Origin: Microbacteriaceae bacterium 3FA27C10
GTDB lineage: Bacteria; Actinomycetota; Actinomycetes; Actinomycetales; Microbacteriaceae
DNA length: 53,702 nt
Reading direction: 5' to 3'
Assembly: GCA_005502775.1 (NCBI GenBank)
Contig: SCNI01000026.1
Span: forward strand, 1-53,702
The notes below the pieces were generated by a model that was given only the letters and a program-made list of their open reading frames with translations, was not told where the DNA came from and ran no database searches. Position numbers and translations under genes: made by a program. The first letter of the stretch is position 1, and each line of letters opens with the position of its first letter. Of the stretch, positions 23,541 to 32,027 are shown piece after piece.

Positions 23541-23780
23541 GTGGCCACCGGAAGCAAGACACGTGAGAACACGAGCACAGTCCGTCTCAACGTAAACCTC
23601 AACGAGGAAGCCGCCGCGGCAATCAAGCAGATCGCGGATGAGCGCGACATTTCCGTCACAGAAGCGATTCGGCGAGCCATTTCACTCTTCAGCTACGTCG
23701 ACGACGAGACCCGCAAGGGCAGGCGCCTGCAGACCACCGACCCTGACCGCACCGACGTCAGAGAGATCGTACTTATTTGA
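23541..23780 (+). CDS. Ribbon-helix-helix (CopG/Arc-type) protein
   Basis: 79 residues from GTG 23541. STVRLNVNLNEEAAAAIKQI is the beta strand and first helix, DISVTEAIRRAISLF the second helix: a complete ribbon-helix-helix fold with typical spacing. The C-terminal 25 residues are charged. Such proteins repress their own promoter or act as antitoxins. No toxin is recognised beside it; the next gene encodes an unknown 101-aa protein behind a terminator. Confidence 0.78.
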   Translation: MATGSKTRENTSTVRLNVNLNEEAAAAIKQIADERDISVTEAIRRAISLFSYVDDETRKGRRLQTTDPDRTDVREIVLI

Positions 23781-23786
23781 CGAGAC

Positions 23787-23824
23787 GGGAGAGGCGAGTG
23801 CCAGTGAGCGCTCGCCTCTCCCGT
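23787..23824 (+). terminator. Hairpin after the ribbon-helix-helix gene
   Basis: CGGGAGAGGCGAG (23787-23799) pairs perfectly with CTCGCCTCTCCCG (23812-23824) over 13 bp, 6 bases past the stop codon. Confidence 0.8.
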
Positions 23825-23876
23825 TCGACGGACAAAGTCGTCGAACCACGCTCACACATCCGTCAGGAGTTTTCAC

Positions 23877-24182
23877 ATGGGCCGCGACCAGGTCACGAAC
23901 TGCTACATCGAAGAGTACGAGAACGACCACGGCCAACCGAGCGCGCGACTTCGCGAAAAGGTCACTGGAAGGAAGGTTGATCTGGGCACGACCAACGATT
24001 CAGAGGCGCAGCACTTCCTCAATTTCCTTCGCGCAGCTCAGGCCAACCGAGAACTGCTACCTGACGTCTTCTCCAAAAGCGGAGAGGATGATTGCGTCGC
24101 CGTCTCAGGTGATGTCGACTTCGACGCCCCAGACGAAATCAGGTTCCTCCACAACGCAAACCTCTCATACCACTTTGCGTGA
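23877..24182 (+). CDS. Hypothetical acidic protein, 101 aa
   Basis: 101 residues from ATG 23877, with GTCAGGAG upstream. Strongly acidic, soluble, alpha/beta pattern, no membrane helix, no recognised domain. It is the last backbone-type gene before the metal-resistance island. Confidence 0.5.
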   Translation: MGRDQVTNCYIEEYENDHGQPSARLREKVTGRKVDLGTTNDSEAQHFLNFLRAAQANRELLPDVFSKSGEDDCVAVSGDVDFDAPDEIRFLHNANLSYHFA

Positions 24183-24216
24183 GCTGCATCCCAGATGCCG
24201 GAAACGTGTCGTTAAC

Positions 24217-24237
24217 GACTGTTCTTAGAACAGTCGC
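24217..24237. repeat. Perfect palindrome CGACTGTTCT-T-AGAACAGTCG
   Basis: A 10-bp dyad around a single T, just past the 101-aa gene. Downstream at about 24241-24265 lies GATATAGCGGATAATGGACG then TTATGTCAATAG, reminiscent of serine-resolvase binding sites. It marks the boundary between backbone and metal island and may be a terminator or a recombination-site remnant. Confidence 0.45.
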
Positions 24238-24276
24238 GATATAGCGGATAATGGACGTTATGTCAATAGCGACGGA

Positions 24277-24537
24277 CTAGCCCTCCGCGGGCGCCTGGTT
24301 TCCGAGGTCGTGCAGGAACTCCCCCCAGCGCGTGTCAGCGTCAGCTCCTGAGTCGAATTTGCCCAGCCACGCGTCGAAGGCTGGCGTGCCGACGAGCTTG
24401 ATCTCGACCCGCAGGATGTGGTGGGTGCCGTCTCGGTGGACTTTCGGAACGAGCGACACGATGTGCTCGGGGTTGATCCACATCCGGGCACTGCCGGCAG
24501 GGCCATCCCTATCTGGCAGAGCGACGAAGCGCGGCAT
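24277..24537 (-). CDS. Hypothetical protein, 86 aa
   Basis: 86 residues from ATG 24537; a start at 24579 adds 14. MPRFVALPDRD opens a beta-rich domain with ARMWINPEHIVSLVPKV, similar in pattern to small beta-sheet proteins that contain a 'VNPEHVVSV' motif. It ends in an acidic segment. It is unrelated in appearance to the metal genes that follow. Function unknown. Confidence 0.5.
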   Translation of the reverse strand: MPRFVALPDRDGPAGSARMWINPEHIVSLVPKVHRDGTHHILRVEIKLVGTPAFDAWLGKFDSGADADTRWGEFLHDLGNQAPAEG

Positions 24538-24682
24538 AGGCCCTACTGTGCCGGTGCCCGGCACCTTCTCGCAATACATCCGGCTCCAGCGGCGGCCAGA
24601 AAGGCAAGCCCTCTATTGCTGATCTCGTGCCTACCGGTTGTCCCCTGGCTGATACGTTCCCTCCGCAACGCACTGGATTAAG

Positions 24683-24716
24683 GTCAGCATTCGCTGTATG
24701 GTCAGCGAGTGCTGAC
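24683..24716. promoter_or_regulatory. Operator-like palindrome at the CmtR-like gene
   Basis: GTCAGCATTCGCTG (24683-24696) and CAGCGAGTGCTGAC (24703-24716) form a 14-bp dyad with one mismatch and a 6-bp spacer. It overlaps the GTG start at 24709. It is the expected place and form for the ArsR-family autoregulatory operator. Confidence 0.78.
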
Positions 24717-25068
24717 TATTGCTTCTCAACTTGACGTCATGAACCGTCTCGGGCGCGCGATGGCTGATCCCACACGTTCGCGGATTCTCATGAGTCTGAT
24801 CGAGCAGCCCGGATATCCTGCCGAACTCGCGCACGATCTGGAGCTGACGCGGTCGAACGTGTCGAATCATTTGACCTGCTTGCGCGGGTGCGGCATCGTA
24901 GCCGCGATCCCGGAGGGCCGGCAGACCCGTTACGAGATCGCCGACCCCCATCTCACGCGCGCGCTCCTTGGCCTCGTCGATGTGGTGCTGGCTGTGGAGG
25001 ACGGCACAGGGTGTATCGACGCAGACTGTGATGTTCCACTGTGTTGCGGCCCGGGGGCGAAAGCGTGA
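24709..25068 (+). CDS. cmtR: CmtR-like Cd/Pb-sensing ArsR-family repressor
   Basis: 119 residues from GTG 24709. The MLT start and the segment RLGRAMADPTRSRILMSLIE align with mycobacterial CmtR. The recognition helix contains LTRSNVSNHLTCLRGCGIV: the two cysteines four apart match CmtR Cys57/Cys61. A Cys-rich tail (CIDADCDVPLCCG) provides the third thiolate ligand and extra cysteines. In CmtR, Cd or Pb binding releases DNA. The gene overlaps the downstream ATPase gene by 4 bases and carries its own operator, so metal would induce both. Confidence 0.88.
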   Translation: MLTIASQLDVMNRLGRAMADPTRSRILMSLIEQPGYPAELAHDLELTRSNVSNHLTCLRGCGIVAAIPEGRQTRYEIADPHLTRALLGLVDVVLAVEDGTGCIDADCDVPLCCGPGAKA

Positions 25069-27134
25069 GCAAGGAATGCTGCGGGCCCGACGAACCGCTT
25101 TCTCTGTCGATCGGCAACCGAACTTCCCTGAGCGTCGGATCACCGTCCACGAGTGCATCTCGCACAGCCGAACCTGACGCGTGCGCACACGATGCGCACG
25201 GTGACCACGAGCATGACTCCGACGAGCACGAGCATGGCGAGGCTGAAGAGTTGACGGCCTGGTGGAAAGATCGGCACCTGCTAATACCGATCGCCGCCGG
25301 CCTTCTTCTCGCAGTCGGCTACACACTCGAATGGACCGGATTCGATCTCGCTGGCAAGATCATTCTCGCCTTGAGCTTGATCGCTGGCGCGTCGACGTTC
25401 GTTCCCGGGGCAATCCGCCGCCTCATCCGTCGTCGACTTGGTGTCGGATTACTCATGACGATCGCCGCGCTGGGCGCCGTACTTCTCGGTTACGTTGGCG
25501 AGGCAGCCGCACTGGCCTTTCTTTTCTCCATTGCCGAGGCGCTAGAGGATCGGGCGATGGATCGCGCACGTCACGGACTTCGTTCCTTGCTCGCCCTAGT
25601 ACCCGAAACCGCGACGGTCTCGCGGCTCACCGGCGCGATCGAGGTACCGACGGCCGACATTCAGGAACTCGACATCCTGCTCGTCAAGGCGGGTGAACGC
25701 GTGGCCACCGACGGGATCGTGACCTCGGGGCGAAGCAGCATCGATGCCTCCGCGATCACGGGAGAATCCATCCCCGTCGAAGTCGGTCCGGGCGACTCGG
25801 TTCCCGCCGGCGCCATCAACGGCGGTGGCAGCCTCCAAATCGAGGCCACAGCGAACGGCCGCGACAACTCCCTCACCACGATCGTGCGCCTCGTCGAACA
25901 AGCACAGGCTCGTAAGGGCGAGCGTGCCCGATTGGCTGACCGTATTGCCCGGCCGCTCGTGCCGATCGTGCTGGTGGTCGCCGCGCTGGTCGCCCTGTTC
26001 GGACTTCTGATCGGAGATCCTCTGACGTGGACCGAGCGGGCCTTAGTCGTTCTCGTCGCCGCATCACCATGCGCCCTGGCGATCGCAGTCCCCGTAACCG
26101 TCATTTCCGCAATCGGCGCGGCGAGCCGCTTCGGGGTGGTGATCAAGTCCGGAGAAGCCTTCGAGCAGCTCGGCACCGTGACCACTGTCGCATTCGACAA
26201 GACCGGAACGCTCACGCGCAACAAGCCAGAGGTCGTCGCCATCGAGACCGCAACAGGTGTCGAGCGCTCTCGTGTTCTGGAGATTGCAGCAGCCCTCGAA
26301 GCCCATTCCACACACCCTCTGGCAACCGCAATCCTCGCCGAGCAGCCACACCCGCCGCTCGTCGCTGATGTTGTCGAAAACCCGGGACATGGGATTTCGG
26401 GTTCGCTCGACGGAATAACAGTCAGGGTCGGCAGCCCCCGCTGGGTCTCCCCGGGCGCACTGCAGAATCGCTGCGTCGCATTGGAGACGGACGGGATGAC
26501 CGTGATCGTTGTCGAGATCGATGGCACCACCGCAGGCCTCATCGGAATCCGCGACGAACTCAAGCCGGACGCCGCGGCCTCGATAGCCGAACTCAACGCC
26601 ATGGGCGTGACAACCATCATGCTCACGGGCGACAATTCACGAACGGCAGCCGCACTCGCCCAGCAGGTCGGTATCACCGACTACCGCGCCGAACAGCTGC
26701 CCGCCAACAAAGCGGCAGCGATCGAGCAGCTCCGGTCCGGCACTCGCACGGCAATGATCGGCGACGGCATCAACGACGCACCCGCTCTCGCGGCCGCCGA
26801 TGTGGGGATAGCCATGGGTGCCACGGGATCGGCCGCAGCCATCGAGTCAGCAGATGTCGCGTTCACCGGAACAGACCTTCGGCTCATCCCACAGGCAATC
26901 GCCCATGCTCGCCGCGGCCGGCGCATCATGACCGGCAACATAGTGCTCGCACTGGCTATCATCATCGCGCTGTTCCCACTGGCCCTGTTCGGTGTACTCG
27001 GGCTCGCCGGGGTGGTACTCGTGCACGAGATCGCCGAAGTCATCGTCATCGCAAATGGCCTGCGGGCAGCTCGAGGGCGGGCTGTCCTGCCCGCACTCCC
27101 CCAGCCTGATCGAGCGCTAGTCAACGCGCCCTAA
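25065..27134 (+). CDS. P1B-4-type heavy-metal exporting ATPase (Cd/Co/Zn)
   Basis: 689 residues from GTG 25065, which overlaps the sensor stop. The N-terminus has a CC pair and a His/Asp/Glu-rich stretch (DAHGDHEHDSDEHEHGEAEE, about 44-63) instead of a folded metal-binding domain. Six membrane helices follow. The metal-selective motif in the membrane is SPC (ASPCALAIAVP, about residue 334), the mark of subgroup P1B-4. The DKTGTLT phosphorylation site (about 378), AHSTHP, MLTGDN and GDGINDAP (about 565) are intact. P1B-4 pumps export Co, Cd, Zn or Fe. With a CmtR-type sensor, Cd or Co resistance is most likely. Confidence 0.93.
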   Translation: MSKECCGPDEPLSLSIGNRTSLSVGSPSTSASRTAEPDACAHDAHGDHEHDSDEHEHGEAEELTAWWKDRHLLIPIAAGLLLAVGYTLEWTGFDLAGKIILALSLIAGASTFVPGAIRRLIRRRLGVGLLMTIAALGAVLLGYVGEAAALAFLFSIAEALEDRAMDRARHGLRSLLALVPETATVSRLTGAIEVPTADIQELDILLVKAGERVATDGIVTSGRSSIDASAITGESIPVEVGPGDSVPAGAINGGGSLQIEATANGRDNSLTTIVRLVEQAQARKGERARLADRIARPLVPIVLVVAALVALFGLLIGDPLTWTERALVVLVAASPCALAIAVPVTVISAIGAASRFGVVIKSGEAFEQLGTVTTVAFDKTGTLTRNKPEVVAIETATGVERSRVLEIAAALEAHSTHPLATAILAEQPHPPLVADVVENPGHGISGSLDGITVRVGSPRWVSPGALQNRCVALETDGMTVIVVEIDGTTAGLIGIRDELKPDAAASIAELNAMGVTTIMLTGDNSRTAAALAQQVGITDYRAEQLPANKAAAIEQLRSGTRTAMIGDGINDAPALAAADVGIAMGATGSAAAIESADVAFTGTDLRLIPQAIAHARRGRRIMTGNIVLALAIIIALFPLALFGVLGLAGVVLVHEIAEVIVIANGLRAARGRAVLPALPQPDRALVNAP

Positions 27135-27150
27135 CCATGCGGAAGAAGAC

Positions 27151-27339
27151 ATGCGACCAAACGGGCTCCGACTCGCGTACCTGACCCTAGTGCTGCTGGG
27201 TCTCTCTTGCGTCGTCCTCATAGTCGCAGCGAGCACCACTGGCCTTGCACGTAGCATCTCGACGTGGGTGGCAGGGGGTCTTCTCCTCTCGGGCTGGGTA
27301 TCAGGTAACCGAATTCGAACTTCACGAAGAGGTCGATGA
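27151..27339 (+). CDS. Small two-helix membrane protein
   Basis: 62 residues from ATG 27151 with GGAAGAAG just upstream. Two membrane helices (about 9-27 and 35-51) and a basic C-terminus (RIRTSRRGR). It lies 16 bases behind the metal ATPase and is probably cotranscribed. In size and topology it resembles the protein at 37033-37269. Role unknown. Confidence 0.5.
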   Translation: MRPNGLRLAYLTLVLLGLSCVVLIVAASTTGLARSISTWVAGGLLLSGWVSGNRIRTSRRGR

Positions 27340-27415
27340 ACAGCCCGGCGATTGTACAGATTTGGCTTGATAGTTTGTAGACGAAATATCGACAGTTCGC
27401 CGATTGCAGAGGCCC

Positions 27416-28504
27416 ATGACCCGACTACTTCGTACATGGCCTCTGGTCGTTCCCGCCATCGCCCTCAGCGGGCTCGTCCTAACGTGGGGGCGCGATCTGC
27501 CCACGGTTGCGGTGATCGTGGTGGCGATCCTCCTTATCGGCGCCGTGCTTGCCGCGGTTCATCACGCCGAGGTGATCGCTCACCGAGTCGGTGAGCCGTT
27601 CGGCTCGCTGGTGCTCGCCGTGGCCGTCACGGTCATCGAGGTGGCCCTGATCATCACCCTGATGACCAGCGGAAAGGCAGGCACCGAGTCACTCGCACGG
27701 GACACGGCTTTCGCCGCTGTGATGATCACGTGCAACGGGATCCTCGGGCTATCACTTCTTCTCGGCGCAACCAAGCACCGACTTGTCCGGTTTAACCCGG
27801 AAGGGGCGGGCGCAGCCCTCGCGGTCGTCGCCACCCTCACGACCCTCACCCTGGTGCTTCCGACGTTCACCGAAGCGGCCCCGGACGGCCGATTCAGTGG
27901 GGCACAACTGGCGTTCATCGCCGTCGTGGCGCTGGTGCTCTACGGCGTGTTCGTCCAGACCCAGACGAACCGGCACCGAGACTTCTTCCTTCCTGTCGAC
28001 AGCGCCGGCAAGAAACTGCCGGAAACAGCGCACGCCACACCGCCTCCCACGCGAACCGCTCTGATAAGCCTCGTTCTGTTGATCGCCGCGCTCGTGTCGG
28101 TAGTTGGCCTCGCCAAGGGGGTATCCCCCGCCATCGAGGACGGCGTGCGGGCGGTCGGGATACCGAGCTCTTTCGTCGGCGTCGTCATCGCACTGTTGGT
28201 TCTCCTGCCGGAGGGAATCTCCGCCTCCCGCGCTGCGCTCCGGAACCGGATGCAGGTGAGTTTGAATCTGGGGCTGGGTTCGGCGATGGCCACGATCGGG
28301 CTGACCATCCCAGCGATCGCAGTCGCGTCGATTTGGTTGCCCACTCCCCTGCAGCTCGGACTGGGACCGGTGCAGATCGTCCTGTTCGCGTTGACCATGA
28401 TCGTCACGACTCTGACCGTCGTACCCGGACGAGCGACGCGCCTGCAGGGGGTCGTTCACCTCACACTGCTCGCGGCGTTCATCTTTCTCGCCATCAGCCC
28501 CTGA
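27416..28504 (+). CDS. chaA: Ca2+/H+ antiporter (ChaA-like, CaCA superfamily)
   Basis: 362 residues from ATG 27416. Eleven hydrophobic segments are arranged in two halves joined by a hydrophilic loop near residue 190. Both cation-binding repeats are visible: GSLVLAVAVTVIEVALIITL in the first half and VLLPEGISASRAALRNRMQ in the second, with the glutamates expected in CaCA alpha-repeats. It exchanges Ca2+ (or Na+/K+) for protons across the membrane. It is probably transcribed with the preceding metal genes. Confidence 0.88.
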   Translation: MTRLLRTWPLVVPAIALSGLVLTWGRDLPTVAVIVVAILLIGAVLAAVHHAEVIAHRVGEPFGSLVLAVAVTVIEVALIITLMTSGKAGTESLARDTAFAAVMITCNGILGLSLLLGATKHRLVRFNPEGAGAALAVVATLTTLTLVLPTFTEAAPDGRFSGAQLAFIAVVALVLYGVFVQTQTNRHRDFFLPVDSAGKKLPETAHATPPPTRTALISLVLLIAALVSVVGLAKGVSPAIEDGVRAVGIPSSFVGVVIALLVLLPEGISASRAALRNRMQVSLNLGLGSAMATIGLTIPAIAVASIWLPTPLQLGLGPVQIVLFALTMIVTTLTVVPGRATRLQGVVHLTLLAAFIFLAISP

Positions 28505-28512
28505 TCGGTGGG

Positions 28513-29328
28513 CTAGCCGACGATCCGCACGAAGTAGTAGCTGCCCCAGAGAGGGCGATGCTCCACGTAACGCCCCCAGTCGGGCGAGTCGATGCTTTGA
28601 CCGTTTCCGTCGTAGATGCCGATATGAGTTCCTGGCCAGACCACGAGATCCCCGGCCCGTGCATCGGCAGGCGCGATCGGGATGCCCATTGCGGCCTGGT
28701 TCGAAACCATTCTGGGCAGGTAGATCCCGAAGGCTGCGAACACGTACTGAGTGAGACCGTCGCAGCTAAAGCTTGTGTCGGGTGTGGCACCGGTGCCGTA
28801 GGGAACGACGCCCACGAATTGTTGCGCATAGGCGACGATTGCGTCGCCGCTATACGGGCCTGAGGGCGGGTTGACCGTGAAGGGGGTGGCTGCCGGGCTG
28901 GCTGCCTTGGCCGCTGCAGCAGCTTCTGCCGCCTGGGTGGCCGCGACAGCAGCAGCAGCGGCCTGTCGGGACGCTTCGAGTTCTTCACGGGTCGGGGCGG
29001 TGTAATTATCGCGGCTCACGGCGAGGGCGGCCGACGCATCTGGCACGATGAGTGTTTGGTCACCGGCGATCGCGAGGTCCGACTGCTGGGTGCCGAAGTT
29101 TCCGCCGCCTCCAAAGGCATAGGCAGGAAGCGCCATTGTCGCGATCAACCCAGCCGTGAACGTCATGACAACGACGGTGGCGGCTCGGCGACGCCGAGAG
29201 ACCGAGGGCCTCTTCAGAGGTCGAGGTGCGGCCAGCTGCCGGGGCGCTGGGGTGCGCCTTTGTCGCGCTTGGAGTTCGCGGACCTCTCGTCGTGTCTGCG
29301 GCTGCGGGGCGTTGTCTTCTGGGGGCAC
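28513..29328 (-). CDS. Secreted NlpC/P60 (C40) cell-wall peptidase
   Basis: 271 residues from GTG 29328, preceded by AAGGA; longer starts lie in an implausible Cys/His-rich stretch. The N-terminus PQPQTRREVRELQ is followed by a basic stretch and one membrane/signal segment at about 50-70 (AATVVVMTFTAGLIATMALP). An Ala-rich linker leads to the C-terminal NlpC/P60 domain. Catalytic Cys is in FSCDGLTQYVF, His in GTHIGIYDG, third residue His in EHRPLWG. It likely cleaves peptidoglycan stem peptides. The TRRE(V/I)R N-terminus recurs in the M23 protein at 46929-48095, suggesting a shared export signal. Confidence 0.85.
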   Translation of the reverse strand: MPPEDNAPQPQTRREVRELQARQRRTPAPRQLAAPRPLKRPSVSRRRRAATVVVMTFTAGLIATMALPAYAFGGGGNFGTQQSDLAIAGDQTLIVPDASAALAVSRDNYTAPTREELEASRQAAAAAVAATQAAEAAAAAKAASPAATPFTVNPPSGPYSGDAIVAYAQQFVGVVPYGTGATPDTSFSCDGLTQYVFAAFGIYLPRMVSNQAAMGIPIAPADARAGDLVVWPGTHIGIYDGNGQSIDSPDWGRYVEHRPLWGSYYFVRIVG

Positions 29329-29552
29329 GAATGTCCTTGGGTTCCTCTTCGGAGCTTGGCACCGAATCGCCTTCCCGGTCTTGATTCGTTCACCAGCCGA
29401 GAGGCGATAGGAATGTCTTGGCCGGGTCCGCCAGCCTCGGGTGCACGGCGGATTCTTCGACGGTACGCGACGATGCAGCGCATGTCGAGTACATCCAAAC
29501 ATTTACTAACAGATGGATAACGGGCAGCGAGCGCTCTGCACCCAGCAAGGGG

Positions 29553-29774
29553 TCAATGGGTGAGCAGGATGATGATCCAGGCCAGCGAGCCGGCTAGAGG
29601 CAGGAGCACGGTGCAGATGAGCCACGCGCCCTTCTGGCTGTCCGTGAGAGCACGGGTGTGAGCGACAGTGGCGGCGCCGAGCGCAAGAATTCCGATGCTG
29701 ATGAACGGCAGCAGGTACTGCAGGAGCGCGGGACTGGAGGAGTACGCCACCGCGTGGTCCCAGGCGTCATTCAC
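29553..29774 (-). CDS. Small membrane protein, phospholipase-D-nuclease N-terminal-like
   Basis: 73 residues. Two membrane helices (about 18-39 and 50-70), the second with the pattern KGAWLICTVLLPLAGSLAWI typical of the PLDNc_N domain, found as a stand-alone membrane protein in actinobacteria. It has no catalytic domain. A promoter motif shared with lspA and the CDF gene lies about 75 bases upstream. Confidence 0.6.
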   Translation of the reverse strand: MNDAWDHAVAYSSSPALLQYLLPFISIGILALGAATVAHTRALTDSQKGAWLICTVLLPLAGSLAWIIILLTH

Positions 29775-29845
29775 CGCGCCGCACGCGTCGGGTACGCGCT
29801 GCGGGGGTACTTCCGACGGGTGGGCACGGGGTCAGGGTATGGGCG

Positions 29846-29871
29846 ATAGTTCAGAATTTTCTGAATAGTCG
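29846..29871. promoter_or_regulatory. Shared promoter/operator motif, copy 1
   Basis: ATAGTTCAGAATTTTCTGAA then TAGTCG matches the lspA promoter at 33045-33070 at 22 of 26 positions. The core TTCAGAATTTTCTGAA is itself a palindrome, so it can serve the small membrane gene on the minus strand. A -10-like AATAGT follows on the plus strand, but no plus-strand gene is seen there. Confidence 0.6.
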
Positions 29872-29964
29872 CTGCGTGGCCCGCAGGCTTTCTGACCGCA
29901 CCGCCATCTCCTGTTCGGATTGAGCGCCGCCGCCGAGCTCGAGGGATGTTCGCCGGTCGCATCA

Positions 29965-31077
29965 TCAGCCCCTGTGCGGGCGATGAGCTGTCGCGAGATT
30001 TCGCTTGTCGAGCGCCATTTCGATTCTGCGCCGCAATCTCACCGCCGGACGTTCCACGATCCAGTAGACGAGTTGCGCGGCCGCGATCGAGAGCAGCACT
30101 GAGACGCTGTCGGTCAGTAGAGGGAAATCGATCGTCGGGCCGACGAGTGCGAGAACGATTTTGTGGAGAAGGTAGATCGAAAACGACAGGACACCCATGC
30201 GGACCGCGACGCGGCTGTTGAACAGTCGACCGACGGCGCTCTCTGGGCGGGTGATGAGAAACCAGAAGATGGCGATGAGGCTGATCCCCTGGATCGTGTC
30301 CGCGATGCTCAGTTCGAACGCCATCGAGGGCACGATCGACGTCGCGGCCACCACGACAGCCGCGACGCCGGCGACGATCGGAAGGTGTGCGGCTACCCAC
30401 CGCGTGACGCGATTTGGTCGACGGAGACGGTCGCCCATGACGGGGTTGAGGAGCAGAGCAAGCGCTGCACCCCAAAGGATGGAATCGATGCGGGTGTCAG
30501 TGCCGCTGTAGAGGCGGTCGAAGACTGCCCCGTTCAGCCCCAGCACGATCCTCCAGACCGGCACGACCAGGGCGATGGCGATGCAGATGCGGCCGATGAG
30601 GTGCCGGTTCGCGCCGGCTTTGTAGGCCAGAAGCAGGGCGAGCGGCACCACAAGGTAGTACTGCTCTTCGACGGCCAGCGTCCACATCTGACTGGTCTCC
30701 GGGGGGAGGCCGGCATCGCCTACTTCGATGATGTAGTAGTTGGTGACGTTGAGAAGCTCGGCGACCACACCCCACCCATCGATCTGTGCTGGCAGGATGC
30801 CCGCTCCTGCCAGCGCGATTGCAAGGAAGACGGTGAAGTATGCAGCGGGGAGGATGCGGAAGGACCGCCTGAGGTAGAACCGGCCGAGTCGGATGGATGA
30901 TGTGGTTTCGATCTCACGCCGCAGCAGGGTCGTGATGAGGTAGCCGCTCAAGAAGAAGAAGATGGTCACGCCGAGATGGCCTGGCCAGAATCCTTGGTCT
31001 GTTCGGCCATGACCGATGAAAACGATCAGTACGGCGAGAGCGCGTAGACCGTCAAGTGAGGGTATGCGGGAGTTCAC
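29965..31077 (-). CDS. Acyltransferase-3 family membrane O-acyltransferase
   Basis: 370 residues from GTG 31077, preceded by AGGA. The opening NSRIPSLDGLRALAVLIVFI plus the His in FIGHGRTD, the RRSFRILPA motif and MWTLAVEEQYY are hallmarks of the OafA/YrhL acyltransferase-3 family, with about ten membrane helices. Such enzymes transfer acetyl or other acyl groups onto cell-surface polysaccharides, peptidoglycan or lipids. In this island it sits among wall hydrolases, so a surface-modifying role fits. The substrate is unknown. Confidence 0.88.
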   Translation of the reverse strand: MNSRIPSLDGLRALAVLIVFIGHGRTDQGFWPGHLGVTIFFFLSGYLITTLLRREIETTSSIRLGRFYLRRSFRILPAAYFTVFLAIALAGAGILPAQIDGWGVVAELLNVTNYYIIEVGDAGLPPETSQMWTLAVEEQYYLVVPLALLLAYKAGANRHLIGRICIAIALVVPVWRIVLGLNGAVFDRLYSGTDTRIDSILWGAALALLLNPVMGDRLRRPNRVTRWVAAHLPIVAGVAAVVVAATSIVPSMAFELSIADTIQGISLIAIFWFLITRPESAVGRLFNSRVAVRMGVLSFSIYLLHKIVLALVGPTIDFPLLTDSVSVLLSIAAAQLVYWIVERPAVRLRRRIEMALDKRNLATAHRPHRG

Positions 31078-31206
31078 GAGTTGTCCTAGAACAATCGCCC
31101 GGCGCTTGACGCGCGAGGGGGCAAAGTGGTGACCGCTCAAACGGTGCGAGCGCACGCGTCCGGCAGCAGGAAGTCAGGCGGGATGGCTCCGCGGACTCAC
31201 CTGGTT

Positions 31207-31608
31207 CTAGGTTCTGCTGACGGATAGCTCTTCAAGCGTGCGGGGCGTTCGTGGCAACTCCAGGGCCGTGACGGTCCGCGGCGCAGCATCGACGGGGTCG
31301 TGGTTTGCGACCCAGGGTGGTGCCGCGCCGTCTGCGACGTCCTCTGGTTCGCCCAGACGGGGGCGCGGGACTGTTTCGTGCTCGGTCTCGGCCGCGCGAA
31401 TATCTGGCTCTGAGACCTGGGTTGCGTCGTTGACGATGCCGGCCGGCGTCACATGGGCGGCTGCAGTCGCGGGGGATGCCTCGGCGGTCGCTGCGTGCGC
31501 GAGGAGCATTGTGATAGCCAGCGCCAACGCGATCGCTGCCGCCACGATGGGCCGCGCCAGCTTGGATGGCCGGCCGGTGAGAAGAGCTTGCGCGGAGCGG
31601 ATCAGCAC
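31207..31608 (-). CDS. Secreted or membrane-anchored hypothetical protein
   Basis: 133 residues. One hydrophobic segment at about 17-41 ends in ATAEASPATA, consistent with a signal peptide or anchor. The remaining 90 residues are Pro/Ala/Glu-rich and probably disordered. It overlaps the lipoprotein gene upstream by 7 bases. No family recognised. Confidence 0.55.
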   Translation of the reverse strand: MLIRSAQALLTGRPSKLARPIVAAAIALALAITMLLAHAATAEASPATAAAHVTPAGIVNDATQVSEPDIRAAETEHETVPRPRLGEPEDVADGAAPPWVANHDPVDAAPRTVTALELPRTPRTLEELSVSRT

Positions 31609-32027
31609 ACTCCGATCGTGCCCGTGAGAGCTTGGGCGAGTTGTGCGCTGAGGTCGTCGACCTTCGTTTGGTCGAGGCGCTGGCCCAGCTGCACCGATTG
31701 CGCTTGTGAGATGAGAGCGTCGATCGTGGTTCTCGCAGTGTCCACGGATTCGGATTGTCCGGGCAGGGTGCTGAGTAGCACGTTCGCGGCTTGGAGGGTA
31801 TCAATGGCGGCCGCTGGATCGACGGGGATCTGTGAGACTGCGGTCTCGACGTCGGCGGTGACCCGGTCGACGACTGGGGTGATCGCGGAACACGCGGTGT
31901 CGGACGCCTGCTGCGTCACGAATTCGCCGACGGATGAGCATCCGGTGAGCAAGCCCACCGTCAAGGTGGCAGCACCCACACCGATGACGAGGCTGAGGGG
32001 TCTGGATCGCTTGCGCATGGCCATCAT
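31602..32027 (-). CDS. Putative lipoprotein, 141 aa
   Basis: 141 residues; starts at ATG 32027, 32024 or 32018 are possible. The signal peptide ends in a lipobox LTGC at about 27-30. The mature part is helical with several regularly spaced hydrophobics (about 45-135) and two more cysteines (one early, one C-terminal) that could pair. It is a likely substrate of the LspA and Lnt enzymes encoded nearby. The gene overlaps the zinc-finger-like gene upstream. Confidence 0.65.
   Translation of the reverse strand: MMAMRKRSRPLSLVIGVGAATLTVGLLTGCSSVGEFVTQQASDTACSAITPVVDRVTADVETAVSQIPVDPAAAIDTLQAANVLLSTLPGQSESVDTARTTIDALISQAQSVQLGQRLDQTKVDDLSAQLAQALTGTIGVC

Noticed and set aside
24217-24237. Palindrome as a LexA (SOS) box
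   Set aside because: The half-sites AGAACA/TGTTCT are separated by one base and face the wrong way for GAAC-N4-GTTC.
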